Assembly (NCBI RefSeq): GCF_900215505.1
Contig: NZ_LT907844.1
Coordinates: 806,001-870,000, forward strand
DNA from: Cohaesibacter sp. ES.047
GTDB taxonomy: Bacteria; Pseudomonadota; Alphaproteobacteria; Rhizobiales; Cohaesibacteraceae
Length of the DNA: 64,000 nucleotides
Direction of reading: 5' to 3'
Shown: positions 17,465 to 27,704 of the stretch, one piece after another
Layout: the number at the start of each line of letters is the position of its first letter
Numbering within the stretch: position 1 is the first letter of the stretch
Notes under the pieces: model-generated
What the model was told of the DNA's origin: nothing
The model's database searches: none
The model's input: the letters and a program-made list of their open reading frames with translations, nothing else
Translations under genes and position numbers: made by a program

Positions 17465-18409
17465 ATGCACTCCACTCCCATCAAAATCGGTACCAGAGGC
17501 AGCAAGCTTGCACTGGCACAGGCCTATGAAACCAGAACGCGCCTGATGGAGGCGCATGGTTTGGCGGAACGGGATTTCGAAATCGTCGAAATCAAGACCA
17601 CGGGCGATGTGATTCTTGACCGACCGCTGTCGGAGGCAGGTGGCAAGGGGCTTTTCACCAAAGAAATCGAAGAGGCGCTGATGGATGGCCGGATTGATCT
17701 GGCGGTGCATTCCACCAAGGACATGCCGACGGTTCTGCCTGAGGGGCTGGAGCTGAAGATCTTTCTGCCGCGGGAAGATGTGCGCGATGCCTTCATTTCC
17801 CGCAAATTCCAATCCATGGCCGAGATGCCGTCCGGAGCGATTGTCGGGACCTCGTCGCTCAGACGTCAGGCGATGGTCAAGCGCCTTCGTCCGGATCTGG
17901 AAGTGGTGATGTATCGCGGTAATGTGCAGACGCGCCTTGAGAAACTCGACAAGGGCGTTGCCGATGCGACGCTTCTGGCCTGTGCAGGGCTTCAGCGGCT
18001 GGGGCTTGCCTCGCTTGCCGCCTCTCCCATTGCGCCAGAGGAATTTCTGCCTGCGGTCGGTCAGGGCGCGATCAGCATTGAGACGCGGGTGGGCGATGAG
18101 GCAACGTTCAACCTTCTCGCCAGCATTCACGATGAAAAGACCGAATTGGCACTTGCTTGCGAACGGGCTTTTCTGGGCGCGCTTGATGGGTCATGCCGGA
18201 CGCCGATTGCCGGGCTTGCCGAGTTGGAGGGCAATCAATTGACCTTCCGGGGGCAGGTGTTGCTGCCTGATGGCAGTGAAAGCCATGAGATTTCCGAGAG
18301 CGGTCCAGCGTCGCAAGCGGCATCCGTTGGCCTTAGAGCCGCAGAGGCGCTGAGGACGAAAGCCGGATCTGCCTTTTTTGAGGCGGTGCTTGCAGCTTCG
18401 AACCACTGA
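17465..18409 (+). CDS. hemC: Porphobilinogen deaminase (hydroxymethylbilane synthase)
   Basis: A 314-residue enzyme that condenses four porphobilinogens into hydroxymethylbilane. Landmarks: [89 protein letters not shown], and the cofactor loop [13 protein letters not shown] with the cysteine holding the dipyrromethane. The ATG at 17465 is the family start; the frame is open upstream. hemD follows at 46 bases, giving two successive steps to uroporphyrinogen III, needed among other things for the cytochromes matured by the Ccm proteins. Confidence 0.96.
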   Translation: MHSTPIKIGTRGSKLALAQAYETRTRLMEAHGLAERDFEIVEIKTTGDVILDRPLSEAGGKGLFTKEIEEALMDGRIDLAVHSTKDMPTVLPEGLELKIFLPREDVRDAFISRKFQSMAEMPSGAIVGTSSLRRQAMVKRLRPDLEVVMYRGNVQTRLEKLDKGVADATLLACAGLQRLGLASLAASPIAPEEFLPAVGQGAISIETRVGDEATFNLLASIHDEKTELALACERAFLGALDGSCRTPIAGLAELEGNQLTFRGQVLLPDGSESHEISESGPASQAASVGLRAAEALRTKAGSAFFEAVLAASNH

Positions 18410-18455
18410 GCCCGTCTCTTTGGCCAATATCCTTTCAGGCGGGAGCAGATAGGTG

Positions 18456-19187
18456 ATGCGGGCGACTTTGAAAAAGCGGATCCTTGTGACACGACCAGAG
18501 GCCGATCAGGCGCAGACGGTGTCGGCGCTTGGCACTATCGGGCTCGAGGCGGTCAGTGCGCCCGTCATGGATATAGAAAGCCTGCCCTTCGTGCTTCCCG
18601 ATGAGCCGTGGCAGGCGGTGATTGTCACGTCCCGCAATGCTCTTAGGATGCTAAGCGCGGAGGAGATCAATGAAATCAAGGCCTGCCGTCTGTGCTGTGT
18701 GGGAGCCAAGACCGCCGATCTTGCCCGAAGCTTGGGGTTTTTGCGGATTGATCAACCCGCGCCGCACGTCGCAGACTTGGGCGAACGATTAAAATCGTCG
18801 CTTGAAGTGGGCGGTGGGCCTGTTCTCTATCCTGCCGGGCATTATCGCTCCGGGTCTCTGGCTGAGGATCTTGAGGAACTGGACCTTCGGGTCTGTCTCA
18901 TCGAGATCTATCGGATGGTGGCCAGAAGTGGGCTGCCGGATAAGGCGATTGCTGCGATAAAGGCTGGAGATCTTGCAGGCATCTTGGTCTATTCGACACG
19001 GTCGGCGGAGATTTTGGCTCGGCTCTTGGAAGCGGACGGATTGAGGGATAAGCTGGGCAGGGTTCCTTTTTTCTGCCTCTCCGAGTCTGTCGCGGCACGA
19101 CTGCAAGGATCAGGCTTTGTTACCCATGTGTCAGAAATGCCGAATGAGGCGGCTCTTCTTGCATGTGTAAAAAAACACCATAACTAA
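18456..19187 (+). CDS. hemD: Uroporphyrinogen-III synthase
   Basis: A 243-residue enzyme that cyclises hydroxymethylbilane with inversion of ring D. Sequence conservation is low in this family, but ILVTRPEADQAQTVSALG, VIVTSRNALRML, CVGAKTADLARSLGF, LYPAGHYRSGSLAEDL and VYSTRSAEILARLL match the two HemD-fold lobes, and the position after hemC is decisive. An adjacent GTG at 18453 is an alternative start; GGGAG lies upstream of both. The next gene follows after about 220 bases. Confidence 0.9.
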   Translation: MRATLKKRILVTRPEADQAQTVSALGTIGLEAVSAPVMDIESLPFVLPDEPWQAVIVTSRNALRMLSAEEINEIKACRLCCVGAKTADLARSLGFLRIDQPAPHVADLGERLKSSLEVGGGPVLYPAGHYRSGSLAEDLEELDLRVCLIEIYRMVARSGLPDKAIAAIKAGDLAGILVYSTRSAEILARLLEADGLRDKLGRVPFFCLSESVAARLQGSGFVTHVSEMPNEAALLACVKKHHN

Positions 19188-19408
19188 TTATGAGAATAGA
19201 GATTCCATAATCTGGTGTTTATGCTTGGTCGTATAGATTTTGGACGGGGATGGGGCGATATTGCTCCGCAACACATGCCTTCGCACCGATGGCTCCGGTA
19301 AGCACGTCCGGCATGTGCATGATTTCTACAAGGCCGATGCCCTGATCAGACGGTGGCACCGCGCTTGAGATGTGACCACCCCGGCTTTCCCGGGAATTGA
19401 GGAATGGT

Positions 19409-21040
19409 ATGACAGCTCGCAAATCCGATAGCAGGACCAGGGGTGCCTCCAAGGCAGCCAAAACCATCGATCTGACAGCAGAGGATGTCACCGAGCGCGA
19501 GGCTCCGGAGACCTCTGAGCCATCGCAGGATGATCCATCGTCAGAGGCCGAGACCCGTGCACCGGCAGAGGATGATGTCGTTCTGGCCGATGGTGACGCA
19601 CCACACGATCATGAGGGCGAGGACGGTTCCGGTGGAACCGGTGGTGCGGATGCACCATCTTCGTCCGATGACGCTGATCAGGGGGACGCACCGGATTCCG
19701 ATTCCGATGATATCGTTGCTGCCTATGCCAGAGCCGAGACTGAAGCCAAGTCCAAAGCCAATAAGGAAGCGCAATCGGATAATAGAACGGATGATGGTGA
19801 AAAGGGTTCGACGCCTCCGCCTCCTCCGCCTGCTTCTGAAAGTACCGCTCCTTCAAAATCCGGGTTCGGTGGCGGTTTTGCCGGTGGGTTGCTGGGCGGT
19901 GTGGCGATTGTCGCTCTTGGCTATCTTGGTCTGCAGCAGGGCCTTGTTCCGCCGCCAGGAGACGAGACACGGCTTGTGGCACAGGATGAACAGCTATCTG
20001 CACTGGCGTCAGATGTTGCGCTCTTAAAGAAAGAGCTTGCCGAAGTGCCCAGAGTTGATGCGGGCTCGATCCAGTCCGAGATTGACCGCGTCGAGGGTGA
20101 GGTTGCGGCCCTGTCCGATCGTCTTGAGGGTCTGTTGACCCCGGATGCCGATGCCAATCCCGATGCGCCGGTCAACGAACAGGTCACCAATGCGGCGCTG
20201 GCCAATCTTGCTCAGCGCGTCGAAGAGCTGGAAGCGCTCAAGGAGCGGGTCGAAACGGCGCAAGTCAACCTCGATCAGTTGGAAACCGAAACTGAGGCCC
20301 AGAGAGTTCTGATCGAAGCCAAGGCGGCCGAGCAGAGCAACCAGATCGATCAGACCATTGAGCAGGCACGGAGCGATATTCTGTCGTCTGCGGATCGCCG
20401 GATCAACGATGTGGTGACAGATCTTTCGAATTTCCAGACCGAGATGAAGTCGGCAACCGAGCAGATCTCAACGCGGGTCTCTTCGCTGGAAGAAAACAAT
20501 CTGTCTGAAAGGATGCAAAGTTCGGCGCGAACCATTGCGCTTGCCGGTCTTGAGAATGCGGTCGCGTCCGGTGCTGACTACTCTCTGGCGCTGGCCACTT
20601 TTGCCGATGTTGTTGGCGCGCATGAGGGTGTCACCACCTTGCGGCAGTATGCCAGCACTGGCGCACCCACGAAGGAACAACTCGCGGCCAATTTCCGGAA
20701 TGTTTACGACAAGGTGCTAAGAGAAGCAAAAGACGCTGGAGCGGCGACGCTCATCGACAAGCTTCTTCTCAATGCGCAAAGCCTTGTGAAGGTCAAGTCC
20801 CTGAATGGTGAGAAGACAGGCGAGAGCCTGACCAGTCAACTCGGGGTGCTCGAGTATCACGTCGAACAAGGCAATCTCGTCAAGGCCGCTGAGGTCTGGG
20901 ATGCGTTGCCACCCGAGGCGAAAAACGCCGAGGCGGGAGCCGACTGGATCAAGGGATTGAAGGCACGGATCGCTGTCGATGCGGCCATGAGTGACATTCG
21001 CGCGGAATTTGGCACTGACGCCATGGCAAACGCGAGTTGA
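19409..21040 (+). CDS. COG4223 mitofilin-like inner-membrane protein
   Basis: A 543-residue protein. The first 140 or so residues are acidic and low-complexity, apparently cytoplasmic, ending in a poly-proline stretch. A single Gly-rich transmembrane helix (FGGGFAGGLLGGVAIVALGYLGL, near 155-177) follows, then a long coiled coil (about 190-400) and a C-terminal mitofilin-type domain. Alphaproteobacterial mitofilin homologues lie beside hemY, as here, and shape intracytoplasmic membranes where these exist; in other species their role is open. GAGGAATGGT before 19409 favours this ATG over an upstream TTG. Confidence 0.82.
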   Translation: MTARKSDSRTRGASKAAKTIDLTAEDVTEREAPETSEPSQDDPSSEAETRAPAEDDVVLADGDAPHDHEGEDGSGGTGGADAPSSSDDADQGDAPDSDSDDIVAAYARAETEAKSKANKEAQSDNRTDDGEKGSTPPPPPPASESTAPSKSGFGGGFAGGLLGGVAIVALGYLGLQQGLVPPPGDETRLVAQDEQLSALASDVALLKKELAEVPRVDAGSIQSEIDRVEGEVAALSDRLEGLLTPDADANPDAPVNEQVTNAALANLAQRVEELEALKERVETAQVNLDQLETETEAQRVLIEAKAAEQSNQIDQTIEQARSDILSSADRRINDVVTDLSNFQTEMKSATEQISTRVSSLEENNLSERMQSSARTIALAGLENAVASGADYSLALATFADVVGAHEGVTTLRQYASTGAPTKEQLAANFRNVYDKVLREAKDAGAATLIDKLLLNAQSLVKVKSLNGEKTGESLTSQLGVLEYHVEQGNLVKAAEVWDALPPEAKNAEAGADWIKGLKARIAVDAAMSDIRAEFGTDAMANAS

Positions 21041-21057
21041 GGTGAGGAGCACAAGTT

Positions 21058-22851
21058 ATGATCAAGACACTCATCTTCTTTGCGGTTTTGCTGGCGATCG
21101 CCTTTGGCGGTGCTTGGCTGGCTGATCGTCCCGGAGAGATTATCATCAATTGGCCGTGGATGGATTCGGGAATCGAGGTTTCGCTTCTTGTCGGCTTTCT
21201 GCTGCTTGTGTCAGCGATGGCACTGGCGGTCATTCTCTGGGTGGTCGTGCGCTCGCTGTGGAAATCGCCGGGGGCCGTTTCAGGCTTCTTTTCCGGTCGT
21301 CGCCGGGACAAGGGGTACAAGGCGCTGTCCACGGGCATGATTGCCGTCGGCGTTGGCGATCTCGCTCGCGCCAAAAAATATGCGTCTCGCGCTCGCAAGA
21401 TGCTGGGTGACGAGCCGATGACCCTGATGCTGGAAGCTCAGACTGCCCAGCTTGCGGGTGATGCGACCACGGCACGGCGAAGCTTTGAAGCCATGCTGGA
21501 TCTGGACGAAACCCGGGCCTTGGGTCGACGTGGCCTTTATATCGAAGCCCAGCGCCGGGGCGATGCGGACGAAGCCATGGAAATGGCAAGGTCTGCGACT
21601 GGCGATGGCAAGAAGACGCCGGGCTGGGCCGGTTCCGCGCTGTTTGACATGCAGACCGCGTCGGGTGACTGGAAAGGTGCCTTGATCACGCTGTCGCAGA
21701 ATCAGGCCAACAAGCATGTGACGAAGGATCAGTTCCGCCGTCAGCGGGCCGTCATCCTGACCGCGCAGGCCATGGAGATGGAAGACAACGAGGCGGCAGC
21801 ACCTGACATGAAGGTTCTGCTGCTGGAGGCTTGCAAGCTGACGCCTAGTCTTGTGCCAGCTGTAACGCGCGCTGCCGATCTTCTCAATGAGAGCGGCGAC
21901 TATCGCAAGGCATCGAAATTGATCGAGGCGGCATGGCGGATTGAGCCGCATCCCGAATTGGCAAAAACCTATGCCTTCATCAAGAGCGGCGATACAGCGG
22001 TCGAGCGTCTCAAGCGCATCCGCTCACTCTATGCCCTGATGCCTGACCATACCGAGTCCAAAATCGCGCTGGCACGGGCTTGTCTCGATGCGCGTGAATG
22101 GTCTGATGCCCGCAGAATGCTCGAACCGCTCGTGGCCGAACATCTGACGCCGCGGCTTTGCATGCTGATGGCCGAGCTGGAAGAAGGCGAGAACAACGAT
22201 TTTGGCCTTGTACGGCAGTGGCTTGCCCGTTCGGTCGGAGCGCATCGCGATCCGGTCTGGATTGCGGATGGTGAAGTCAGTGACAGCTGGCAGCCAACCT
22301 CTCCGGTCACCGGCAAGCTTGATGTCTTCGAGTGGAAGGTGCCTGTGCGTGAGCCGGCCTCCGAGAGTCAGCCGATGATCGAACCGCTGGATGCACCTGA
22401 AGACGAACCGTCGGAAGAGCATATGGTGCTGATTTCAGCTGACCGGGTTGAAGAGATCAAACCAGAAGCCGCTGACACCAAGGATGATATTGAGGACATT
22501 GCCGATATCAAGCCTGAAGAGGACGTCGTTGCAGCACCAGCTGAGACGGATCAAGAAGAGCCAAAGGCTACTGACGAGCGGGCGGAACGCGTGACCGAGG
22601 ATCTGCCGCCTGCTGCCGTTGTCTCTGACGAAGATGTCGCGGCCAAGAATGGCCCCGAAGCTGTTGCCGAGGCAGACCAAGCCGAGGACGATAACAAGGA
22701 CGCAGATAAGGCTGAGGCCGAACCAAAATCGGAAAAGGAGAAAGAGGTCCAGTTTGCCCTTTCCCATCCGCCGGATGATCCGGGGCCGAAGAAAGACGCC
22801 AACGGCAATATCTTGCCGCCGACACCGGAAAAACGCTTCCGTCTTTTCTGA
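21058..22851 (+). CDS. hemY: HemY-like TPR membrane protein
   Basis: A 597-residue protein 17 bases after the mitofilin-like gene. Two N-terminal transmembrane helices (about 1-20 and 42-66) flank the HemY_N signature W-L-A-D-R-P-G, then TPR-like repeats extend from about 95 to 390, with ARKMLGDEPMTLMLEAQTAQLAGD and WxxALITLSQNQ. The last 180 residues are very acidic (Glu/Asp/Ala/Lys) and end in a PP-T-P-E-K-R-F-R-L-F tail. It belongs to the HemY family of E. coli hemCDXY, not to protoporphyrinogen oxidase of the same name. Its function in haem synthesis or membrane shaping is inferred. Confidence 0.85.
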   Translation: MIKTLIFFAVLLAIAFGGAWLADRPGEIIINWPWMDSGIEVSLLVGFLLLVSAMALAVILWVVVRSLWKSPGAVSGFFSGRRRDKGYKALSTGMIAVGVGDLARAKKYASRARKMLGDEPMTLMLEAQTAQLAGDATTARRSFEAMLDLDETRALGRRGLYIEAQRRGDADEAMEMARSATGDGKKTPGWAGSALFDMQTASGDWKGALITLSQNQANKHVTKDQFRRQRAVILTAQAMEMEDNEAAAPDMKVLLLEACKLTPSLVPAVTRAADLLNESGDYRKASKLIEAAWRIEPHPELAKTYAFIKSGDTAVERLKRIRSLYALMPDHTESKIALARACLDAREWSDARRMLEPLVAEHLTPRLCMLMAELEEGENNDFGLVRQWLARSVGAHRDPVWIADGEVSDSWQPTSPVTGKLDVFEWKVPVREPASESQPMIEPLDAPEDEPSEEHMVLISADRVEEIKPEAADTKDDIEDIADIKPEEDVVAAPAETDQEEPKATDERAERVTEDLPPAAVVSDEDVAAKNGPEAVAEADQAEDDNKDADKAEAEPKSEKEKEVQFALSHPPDDPGPKKDANGNILPPTPEKRFRLF

Positions 22852-22860
22852 TTGCTAGAC

Positions 22861-22894
22861 AAAAAAAGCCCGGCCTTTTCAGGCCGGGCTTTTT
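22861..22894 (+). terminator. Terminator of the hemC-hemY run
   Basis: GCCCGGCCT (22868-22876) pairs with AGGCCGGGC (22881-22889), with flanking A5/T5 pairing. Confidence 0.9.
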
Positions 22895-23101
22895 GCTGCT
22901 TGAGGTCTTTGTTTCATTCGGCTGTTTATGCTTTGCCCAATTCACCCACAATCGCGGGCTTTGCCTCTTGCCAGCCGCGAGGGAATTGGCTAAGAGAGGC
23001 CACCTGTTTTCGCGTCGTCGCGATTGGGCACGCTTCCAGCCTTTGGTTGATCTCACGTCTGATCTCGACAATCCGGGCACGTCCTGCCCGACAAACAGTT
23101 T

Positions 23102-23177
<76 letters not shown>

Positions 23178-23241
23178 TTTTTCTCTTCCAGACCGGATTT
23201 CCTGCCTGCTTTCAAAGCGTCATGCCAGATGTTTGACGGGA

Positions 23242-23955
23242 TCAGGATTGCTTTGGTGCGCGGCGAATGCCAATGAAGGATTTGATGAGCGGACCTGCCT
23301 TTTCATAGAAGATCTCACAGTCCGAGAAGAGATGTGTGAACAGCTCCTTGTCGAGAATGTCGGTATGCTCGATATAATGCACGGCTCTTTCGTAATCGTG
23401 CATCGCCGGATTGCGCGGGCCGAGCCCCTTGTGCGCCAGTCGTTTGAAGCGATAGGGCGCCGCGACCCAGTGGACGAAGGGCAGCAGATAGTGCGGATCA
23501 ATCGGGAACCACAGGTTCGGCGTCTGTACATAATAATTGCGGCCAACCCGCTTGGTTTCGATGGAAAACTGCTTTTTGCGATCAAAGTTTCCGACATGCT
23601 CGACAACCGAGTTCGAATGTACCAGATCGAATTCGCAATCGGCATATTCAGACAGGTTGCAGCCGTCTCCTTGACGAAATTCCGAGGTGCCGACAAAGCC
23701 GCCAGCCAGGTCGTCGAAATGGCCTTCTGAGGGTTCGTCGCTGAGGACGATGACGTGGCAATGCTCGGCCAAGTCATTGTCGAGTGCCATCCAATATTGC
23801 ATCAGGCCGCCAACATCGAGGATTGTCGCGCTGCCCTTTTCATTGATGACATCCTTGAGAATCTCTTCGATACGCCTCATGCGTTTCGCGCGCATGCGTG
23901 ACCCAAGGGAATTGGGGTTGGAATAGTCGGTGAGATGTCGAACCAAAAAACTCAT
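23242..23955 (-). CDS. SAM-dependent methyltransferase-like protein
   Basis: A 237-residue protein of the class I (Rossmann) methyltransferase type. A nucleotide-binding strand-loop ATILDVGGLMQYWM lies near residue 45; the usual D/E-x-G-x-G-x-G is reduced to DVGG. FDLVHSNSVVEHVGNFDRKKQF matches motif IV/V of Methyltransf_11 proteins, and a C-terminal NLWFPIDPHYLLPFVHW block is typical of proteins near polysaccharide or lipid genes. The substrate is unknown. No polysaccharide cluster surrounds it: D-lactate dehydrogenase lies upstream and a tRNA downstream. A 528-base AT-rich region with a repeated 10-mer lies in front of it. Confidence 0.72.
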   Translation of the reverse strand: MSFLVRHLTDYSNPNSLGSRMRAKRMRRIEEILKDVINEKGSATILDVGGLMQYWMALDNDLAEHCHVIVLSDEPSEGHFDDLAGGFVGTSEFRQGDGCNLSEYADCEFDLVHSNSVVEHVGNFDRKKQFSIETKRVGRNYYVQTPNLWFPIDPHYLLPFVHWVAAPYRFKRLAHKGLGPRNPAMHDYERAVHYIEHTDILDKELFTHLFSDCEIFYEKAGPLIKSFIGIRRAPKQS

Positions 23956-24483
23956 GATACTGCTTGGCCTCGTTTCGTGATCAAATTTCGCGACATTTGG
24001 AAGCCAATTTCGGCATTGGCCCAAATGACTTTGGTTGCAACTTTAAAAGTTCGTCAATAATCGGTGTATCAAAGAAAAAACAATTTATAGTAAAGGCAAG
24101 GCGGTTTGCACCAAAGGATTTTCACCTTTGGCACGCATGGATATTCTGCCACTATCATTGCCTGATGCAATCGATTGCAAACTAATTAAGCTATTGAGTT
24201 ATAACTAACCTGTTCTATTTGGTTTTGAAAAGGTTTTGTCATGTAGTTTATGGTTAATAAAATTTAAGAAACCTAATCTCTACAAAACGGATCATCTATG
24301 CCGGGCTTGTGGGCTGGTTTGTGAAGTCTTCGTGAAAAAAATGTATAAATGTTCAAATGATGCATAGATGATTTACTTCTCGTATTATTTTCAGATCACC
24401 ATAAAGGCTTCTCATCTATGCACCAAAACTTAAATGGCGTATTTTCTATTCTTCAAATCAAGTGGCTGTCGGGCTTGCAGCGA
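23956..24483. other. AT-rich intergenic region with a repeated 10-mer
   Basis: This 528-base stretch between the dld stop and the methyltransferase start is clearly richer in A and T than its surroundings and has no supported gene. It holds three copies of TCATCTATGC (24292-24301 direct, 24362-24371 inverted, 24412-24421 direct). The promoter of the methyltransferase must lie here. Confidence 0.55.
24292..24421. repeat. Three copies of TCATCTATGC
   Basis: Copies at 24292-24301 (+), 24362-24371 (-) and 24412-24421 (+), all exact. Spacings are 70 and 50 bases, the latter about five helical turns. They could be operator sites or part of a degenerate inserted element. Confidence 0.6.
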
Positions 24484-26169
24484 TCAATGATAGTGCTTGC
24501 AGCGCGACATCTTGCCGATGCCTGGATTGAAGCTGTTGGTGGGATCGATCTCGCGGTAGAAATGGGCCAGACTTTGTTTGGCGGTATAGAGATGGCCGAC
24601 ATTGTGCTCAGCCGGGTATTCCGCACCGCGTAGATTGAGGATCTTGAGCATCTCTTCCTTGATGGCTTTGGGATCTTCGCCCTTTTTCACGATATAGTCC
24701 TGATGCAGCACGTGGCACATGAAATGGCCATAGTAGAGCTTGTGGCTGAGCCGGTCGCTGATGGCTGGGGGCAGGCTTTCGAGCCAGTTGCGATCGTTGC
24801 GCCTCAGGGCAATGTCGAGCGCCAGAATGTCCTCAACCTCCTCTGAGTGGATGGCCTGATAGCGGATGGCAGCCCCTGCGGCGGCAAAGCGGTGCAGTCC
24901 GGCAATTTTGGCTTCACGTGCATCGCACTCGAAGAAATCGATCCCCGACCGTTTTGTCAGGTCGTTCAGCAATGCTCTGGCCTCTTCTATGCCGCCATCA
25001 TGCATCTTGAGGATCAGATGGTGTTCAAACCTGTCGCGAAAGGCGAGAACGCGCTCAGGCAGGATCTCCGGCCAGAGGCGCGAGAGAAACTGCATGAATT
25101 GATCGGTGAAGTGCCTCAGCGGGCGAATGTTTCGCAGGCGCGCGTCGACCCATCCCTTGAGGGCGAAAAAGTCCGGCAGGCGGTCCGTGCCCAGCTTGTC
25201 GATGAGCACCACGGTGTCCTTGCCGTAAGAGCGAGTGATGTCGAAAATATCCCGGTGCATATATTCAGCCGAAACGGGCAGGGTTTCGAAATCGGCAAGG
25301 ATTGATCGGCGCAGACCCTCAAGTTCGTCAGGATTGTCTGTCCCGATATAAAAGGTCTTTTCAGTCTTGTTTTTGGGATAGGTATCGAGGCGGACCGCGA
25401 ACACGGCGAGTTTGCCTGCGCACCCGGAGGCTTCATAGAGGCGGCGTTTGTCGGCGTTAAAGCGGGCCGGGGTCTGGGCTTCGACCTCGCGCACGCGGGC
25501 GGCATAGTCCGTATCCGAAGCCTTGCGATTGGTCTCCTCGATGGCGCGGCTATCATAGTCGTCGGCTTCGAGGCGGGTGAGGATTTCTTCTGGCGTTTCT
25601 CCCAGATCGATGCCGAGATGATTGACCAGTTCCAGCGTGCCGTCTTCGCTGATGCGTGCAAATAGCGAGAGTTCGGTGTAGGACGGGCCGCGCTCGATCA
25701 GCGCGCCGCCGGAATTGTTGCAGATCCCGCCAATGACGGAGGCTCCGATGCAGGAGGAGCCGATCACCGAGTGGGGTTGGCGATCCAACGGATCCAGAAG
25801 CTTTTCAAGCGCAAACAGGGTCGAACCGGGGAAGGAAACGACCTGCTCTCCGTCTCCAAGGCTTTGCAGCTTGTCCATGCGGCGGGTGTTGATCAGCACC
25901 ACGTCGCGATCATAGGTGCCATTGGGCGTCGAGCCTTCGGTCAGGCCCGTATTGGCGGCCTGGATGATGATGATCTTGTCTGCCCGCGCGATGGCCTCAA
26001 GACACTGCCAGAATTCGAGCAAAGTCCCCGGCTGGATAACGCAAAGCGCCGCCCCTTCTCCGGAGCGAAAGCCTTTGCGGAAGCGTTCCGTTTGTTTCTC
26101 TCCAGTCAGTACATGTCTTGCGCCAACAATGGCGCGAAGCGTGACAATCAGATCTTTCTGAGACGGCAT
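24484..26169 (-). CDS. dld: Quinone-dependent D-lactate dehydrogenase (Dld type)
   Basis: A 561-residue membrane-associated FAD enzyme, close to the 571 residues of E. coli Dld, oxidising D-lactate to pyruvate and passing electrons to quinone. The FAD-binding domain shows ALCVIQPGTLLEFWQCLEA and ANTGLTEGSTPNGTYDRDVVLINTRRMDKL. GSSCIGASVIGGICNNSGGALIERGPSYTE and the C-terminal Lact-deh-memb domain (GTDRLPDFFALKGWVD, HFYREIDPTNSFNPGIGKMS) are present. The start at 26169 is chosen from family length; a longer frame lies upstream. The terminator of the preceding gene separates it from the aldo/keto reductase. Confidence 0.92.
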   Translation of the reverse strand: MPSQKDLIVTLRAIVGARHVLTGEKQTERFRKGFRSGEGAALCVIQPGTLLEFWQCLEAIARADKIIIIQAANTGLTEGSTPNGTYDRDVVLINTRRMDKLQSLGDGEQVVSFPGSTLFALEKLLDPLDRQPHSVIGSSCIGASVIGGICNNSGGALIERGPSYTELSLFARISEDGTLELVNHLGIDLGETPEEILTRLEADDYDSRAIEETNRKASDTDYAARVREVEAQTPARFNADKRRLYEASGCAGKLAVFAVRLDTYPKNKTEKTFYIGTDNPDELEGLRRSILADFETLPVSAEYMHRDIFDITRSYGKDTVVLIDKLGTDRLPDFFALKGWVDARLRNIRPLRHFTDQFMQFLSRLWPEILPERVLAFRDRFEHHLILKMHDGGIEEARALLNDLTKRSGIDFFECDAREAKIAGLHRFAAAGAAIRYQAIHSEEVEDILALDIALRRNDRNWLESLPPAISDRLSHKLYYGHFMCHVLHQDYIVKKGEDPKAIKEEMLKILNLRGAEYPAEHNVGHLYTAKQSLAHFYREIDPTNSFNPGIGKMSRCKHYH

Positions 26170-26381
26170 GGTGCTTCTCTTTTTGGTGCTTTGGGGTGTA
26201 TCTGCTCTTGGTTCGATCACCGAGAGTATAACGAAGGCAGGGGCGTCCTTATAGGTATCCGTGAGTTTGATGTTCGCCTGACAAAAATACTCAGGAGAGA
26301 CAAGGGCAAATCTGGCAAGTGGGGTCGGGACGGCGGACTGCCGGGGCAGGGAACGAGACCGGTGAACGCGCCACTGGATGC

Positions 26382-26412
26382 AAAAAACCCGGCAACCATT
26401 GCAGCCGGGTTT
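26382..26412 (-). terminator. Terminator of the aldo/keto reductase gene
   Basis: On the minus strand AAACCCGGC pairs with GCCGGGTTT around a ten-base loop, ending in a T6 tract, about 45 bases past the stop. Confidence 0.85.
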
Positions 26413-26455
26413 CCATGGCTTGGGTTTTTGCGGCAATCTGCCGGTCACTCAGCTC

Positions 26456-27439
26456 CTAGTAAGCGCCGCGCACATGCTGTGCGATCTTGTCTTCGTAGAA
26501 GGTGGTGAGTTCTCGATGCAGATTCTCAGAGAGTGGCGGCAGGCTGGAGATGGCCGCGTTGCGACCGGCCTGCTCGGGCTTGCTCGCGCCGGGGATGATC
26601 GTCGAGATAGCCTCGTGATCAAGGATCCAGCGCTGTGCTGCTTCTGCCATCGACATGCCTTCGGGTATCAAGCCCTTGAGTTCATCAACCAGCTGCAGGC
26701 CGATCTCAAATGGCACACCGGCGAAGGTTTCACCCACGTTGAAGGCCTGACCGTCACGGTTGAAATTGCGGTGGTCATTTTCCGCAAAAGTCGTGGCGGC
26801 AGAGAATTTGCCGGACAGGATGCCACTGGCGAGCGGCAGGCGAACGATGATGCCTACGCCCTTGGCCTGTGCCTCTGGCAACAGCTCCTTGGTCAGCTTC
26901 TGGCGGAATAGGTTGTAGATGACCTGCAGGCTGAGAAGGCCGTCCTGCTTGATGCACATGAGGCCTTCTTCGACGGTTTCCACGCTGGCACCAAAGTGGC
27001 GGATCACACCTTGGTCCTTGAGTTCACGCAGCCAGTCGAAAATCGCGCCCTCGCGCATGACTTCGGTCGGGATGCAGTGGAGCTGGATCAGATCGAGGCA
27101 ATCCATGCCAAGACGCTTGCGGGATTCGTCGATGCCAGCGCGCAGGGTTTCCTTGGTGTAGTTATCGGGATAGACGTCGCCACGCCCGAATTTCGTCGCC
27201 ACGCGAATGTCTGCGGACGGTTTTGACTTGAGGAATTTGCCGATCAGCTCTTCGCTCTTGCCCGCGCCGTAGACGTTGGCGGTGTCGAAAAACGTGACGC
27301 CCTGATCATATGCGGCCTCAAGAATCGACAGGCCGGTCTCCTCAGCAACCGGCGCACCCCAGTCGGCGCCCAGCTGCCAGCAACCAAGACCCACTTCGCT
27401 CACCTGAAAACCGGTGGCACCCAACTTTCTTTGTTTCAT
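26456..27439 (-). CDS. Aldo/keto reductase
   Basis: A 327-residue NADPH-dependent oxidoreductase of the AKR (beta/alpha)8 fold. The catalytic tetrad is visible: Asp and Tyr in FFDTANVYGAGKSEELIG, Lys in RVATKFGRG, His in DLIQLHCIP. The C-terminal cofactor block is ISTIIPGASKPEQAGRN. This subgroup has no fixed substrate; sugar or aldehyde reduction is typical. GGGGGGAAGC before the ATG at 27439 decides the start. It forms its own transcription unit and differs clearly from the Tas-like enzyme at 43.6 kb. Confidence 0.9.
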   Translation of the reverse strand: MKQRKLGATGFQVSEVGLGCWQLGADWGAPVAEETGLSILEAAYDQGVTFFDTANVYGAGKSEELIGKFLKSKPSADIRVATKFGRGDVYPDNYTKETLRAGIDESRKRLGMDCLDLIQLHCIPTEVMREGAIFDWLRELKDQGVIRHFGASVETVEEGLMCIKQDGLLSLQVIYNLFRQKLTKELLPEAQAKGVGIIVRLPLASGILSGKFSAATTFAENDHRNFNRDGQAFNVGETFAGVPFEIGLQLVDELKGLIPEGMSMAEAAQRWILDHEAISTIIPGASKPEQAGRNAAISSLPPLSENLHRELTTFYEDKIAQHVRGAY

Positions 27440-27704
27440 TGTTTGCTTCCCCCCTTGGTCGGGTTTGTTGATCAAATTGCTGCCCGGTTGCAAATTCTGA
27501 TTTGTTCACGGTGCTATCCTAATCACTGAATGGGGCCATGTCTTGCCTTGCCGGACCAAAAACGGGATTATTCATGTTGAAAGAAGGTTTTGAGGCGTTA
27601 TGCTCACTGCATAGGAACGGTAAAGGCTTGAATCAGTGTTCTCATCAATTACCTAGACACTTACTTACCCCCGCACGCCTTTGCTGAATGGATTGGATTA
27701 TCGA

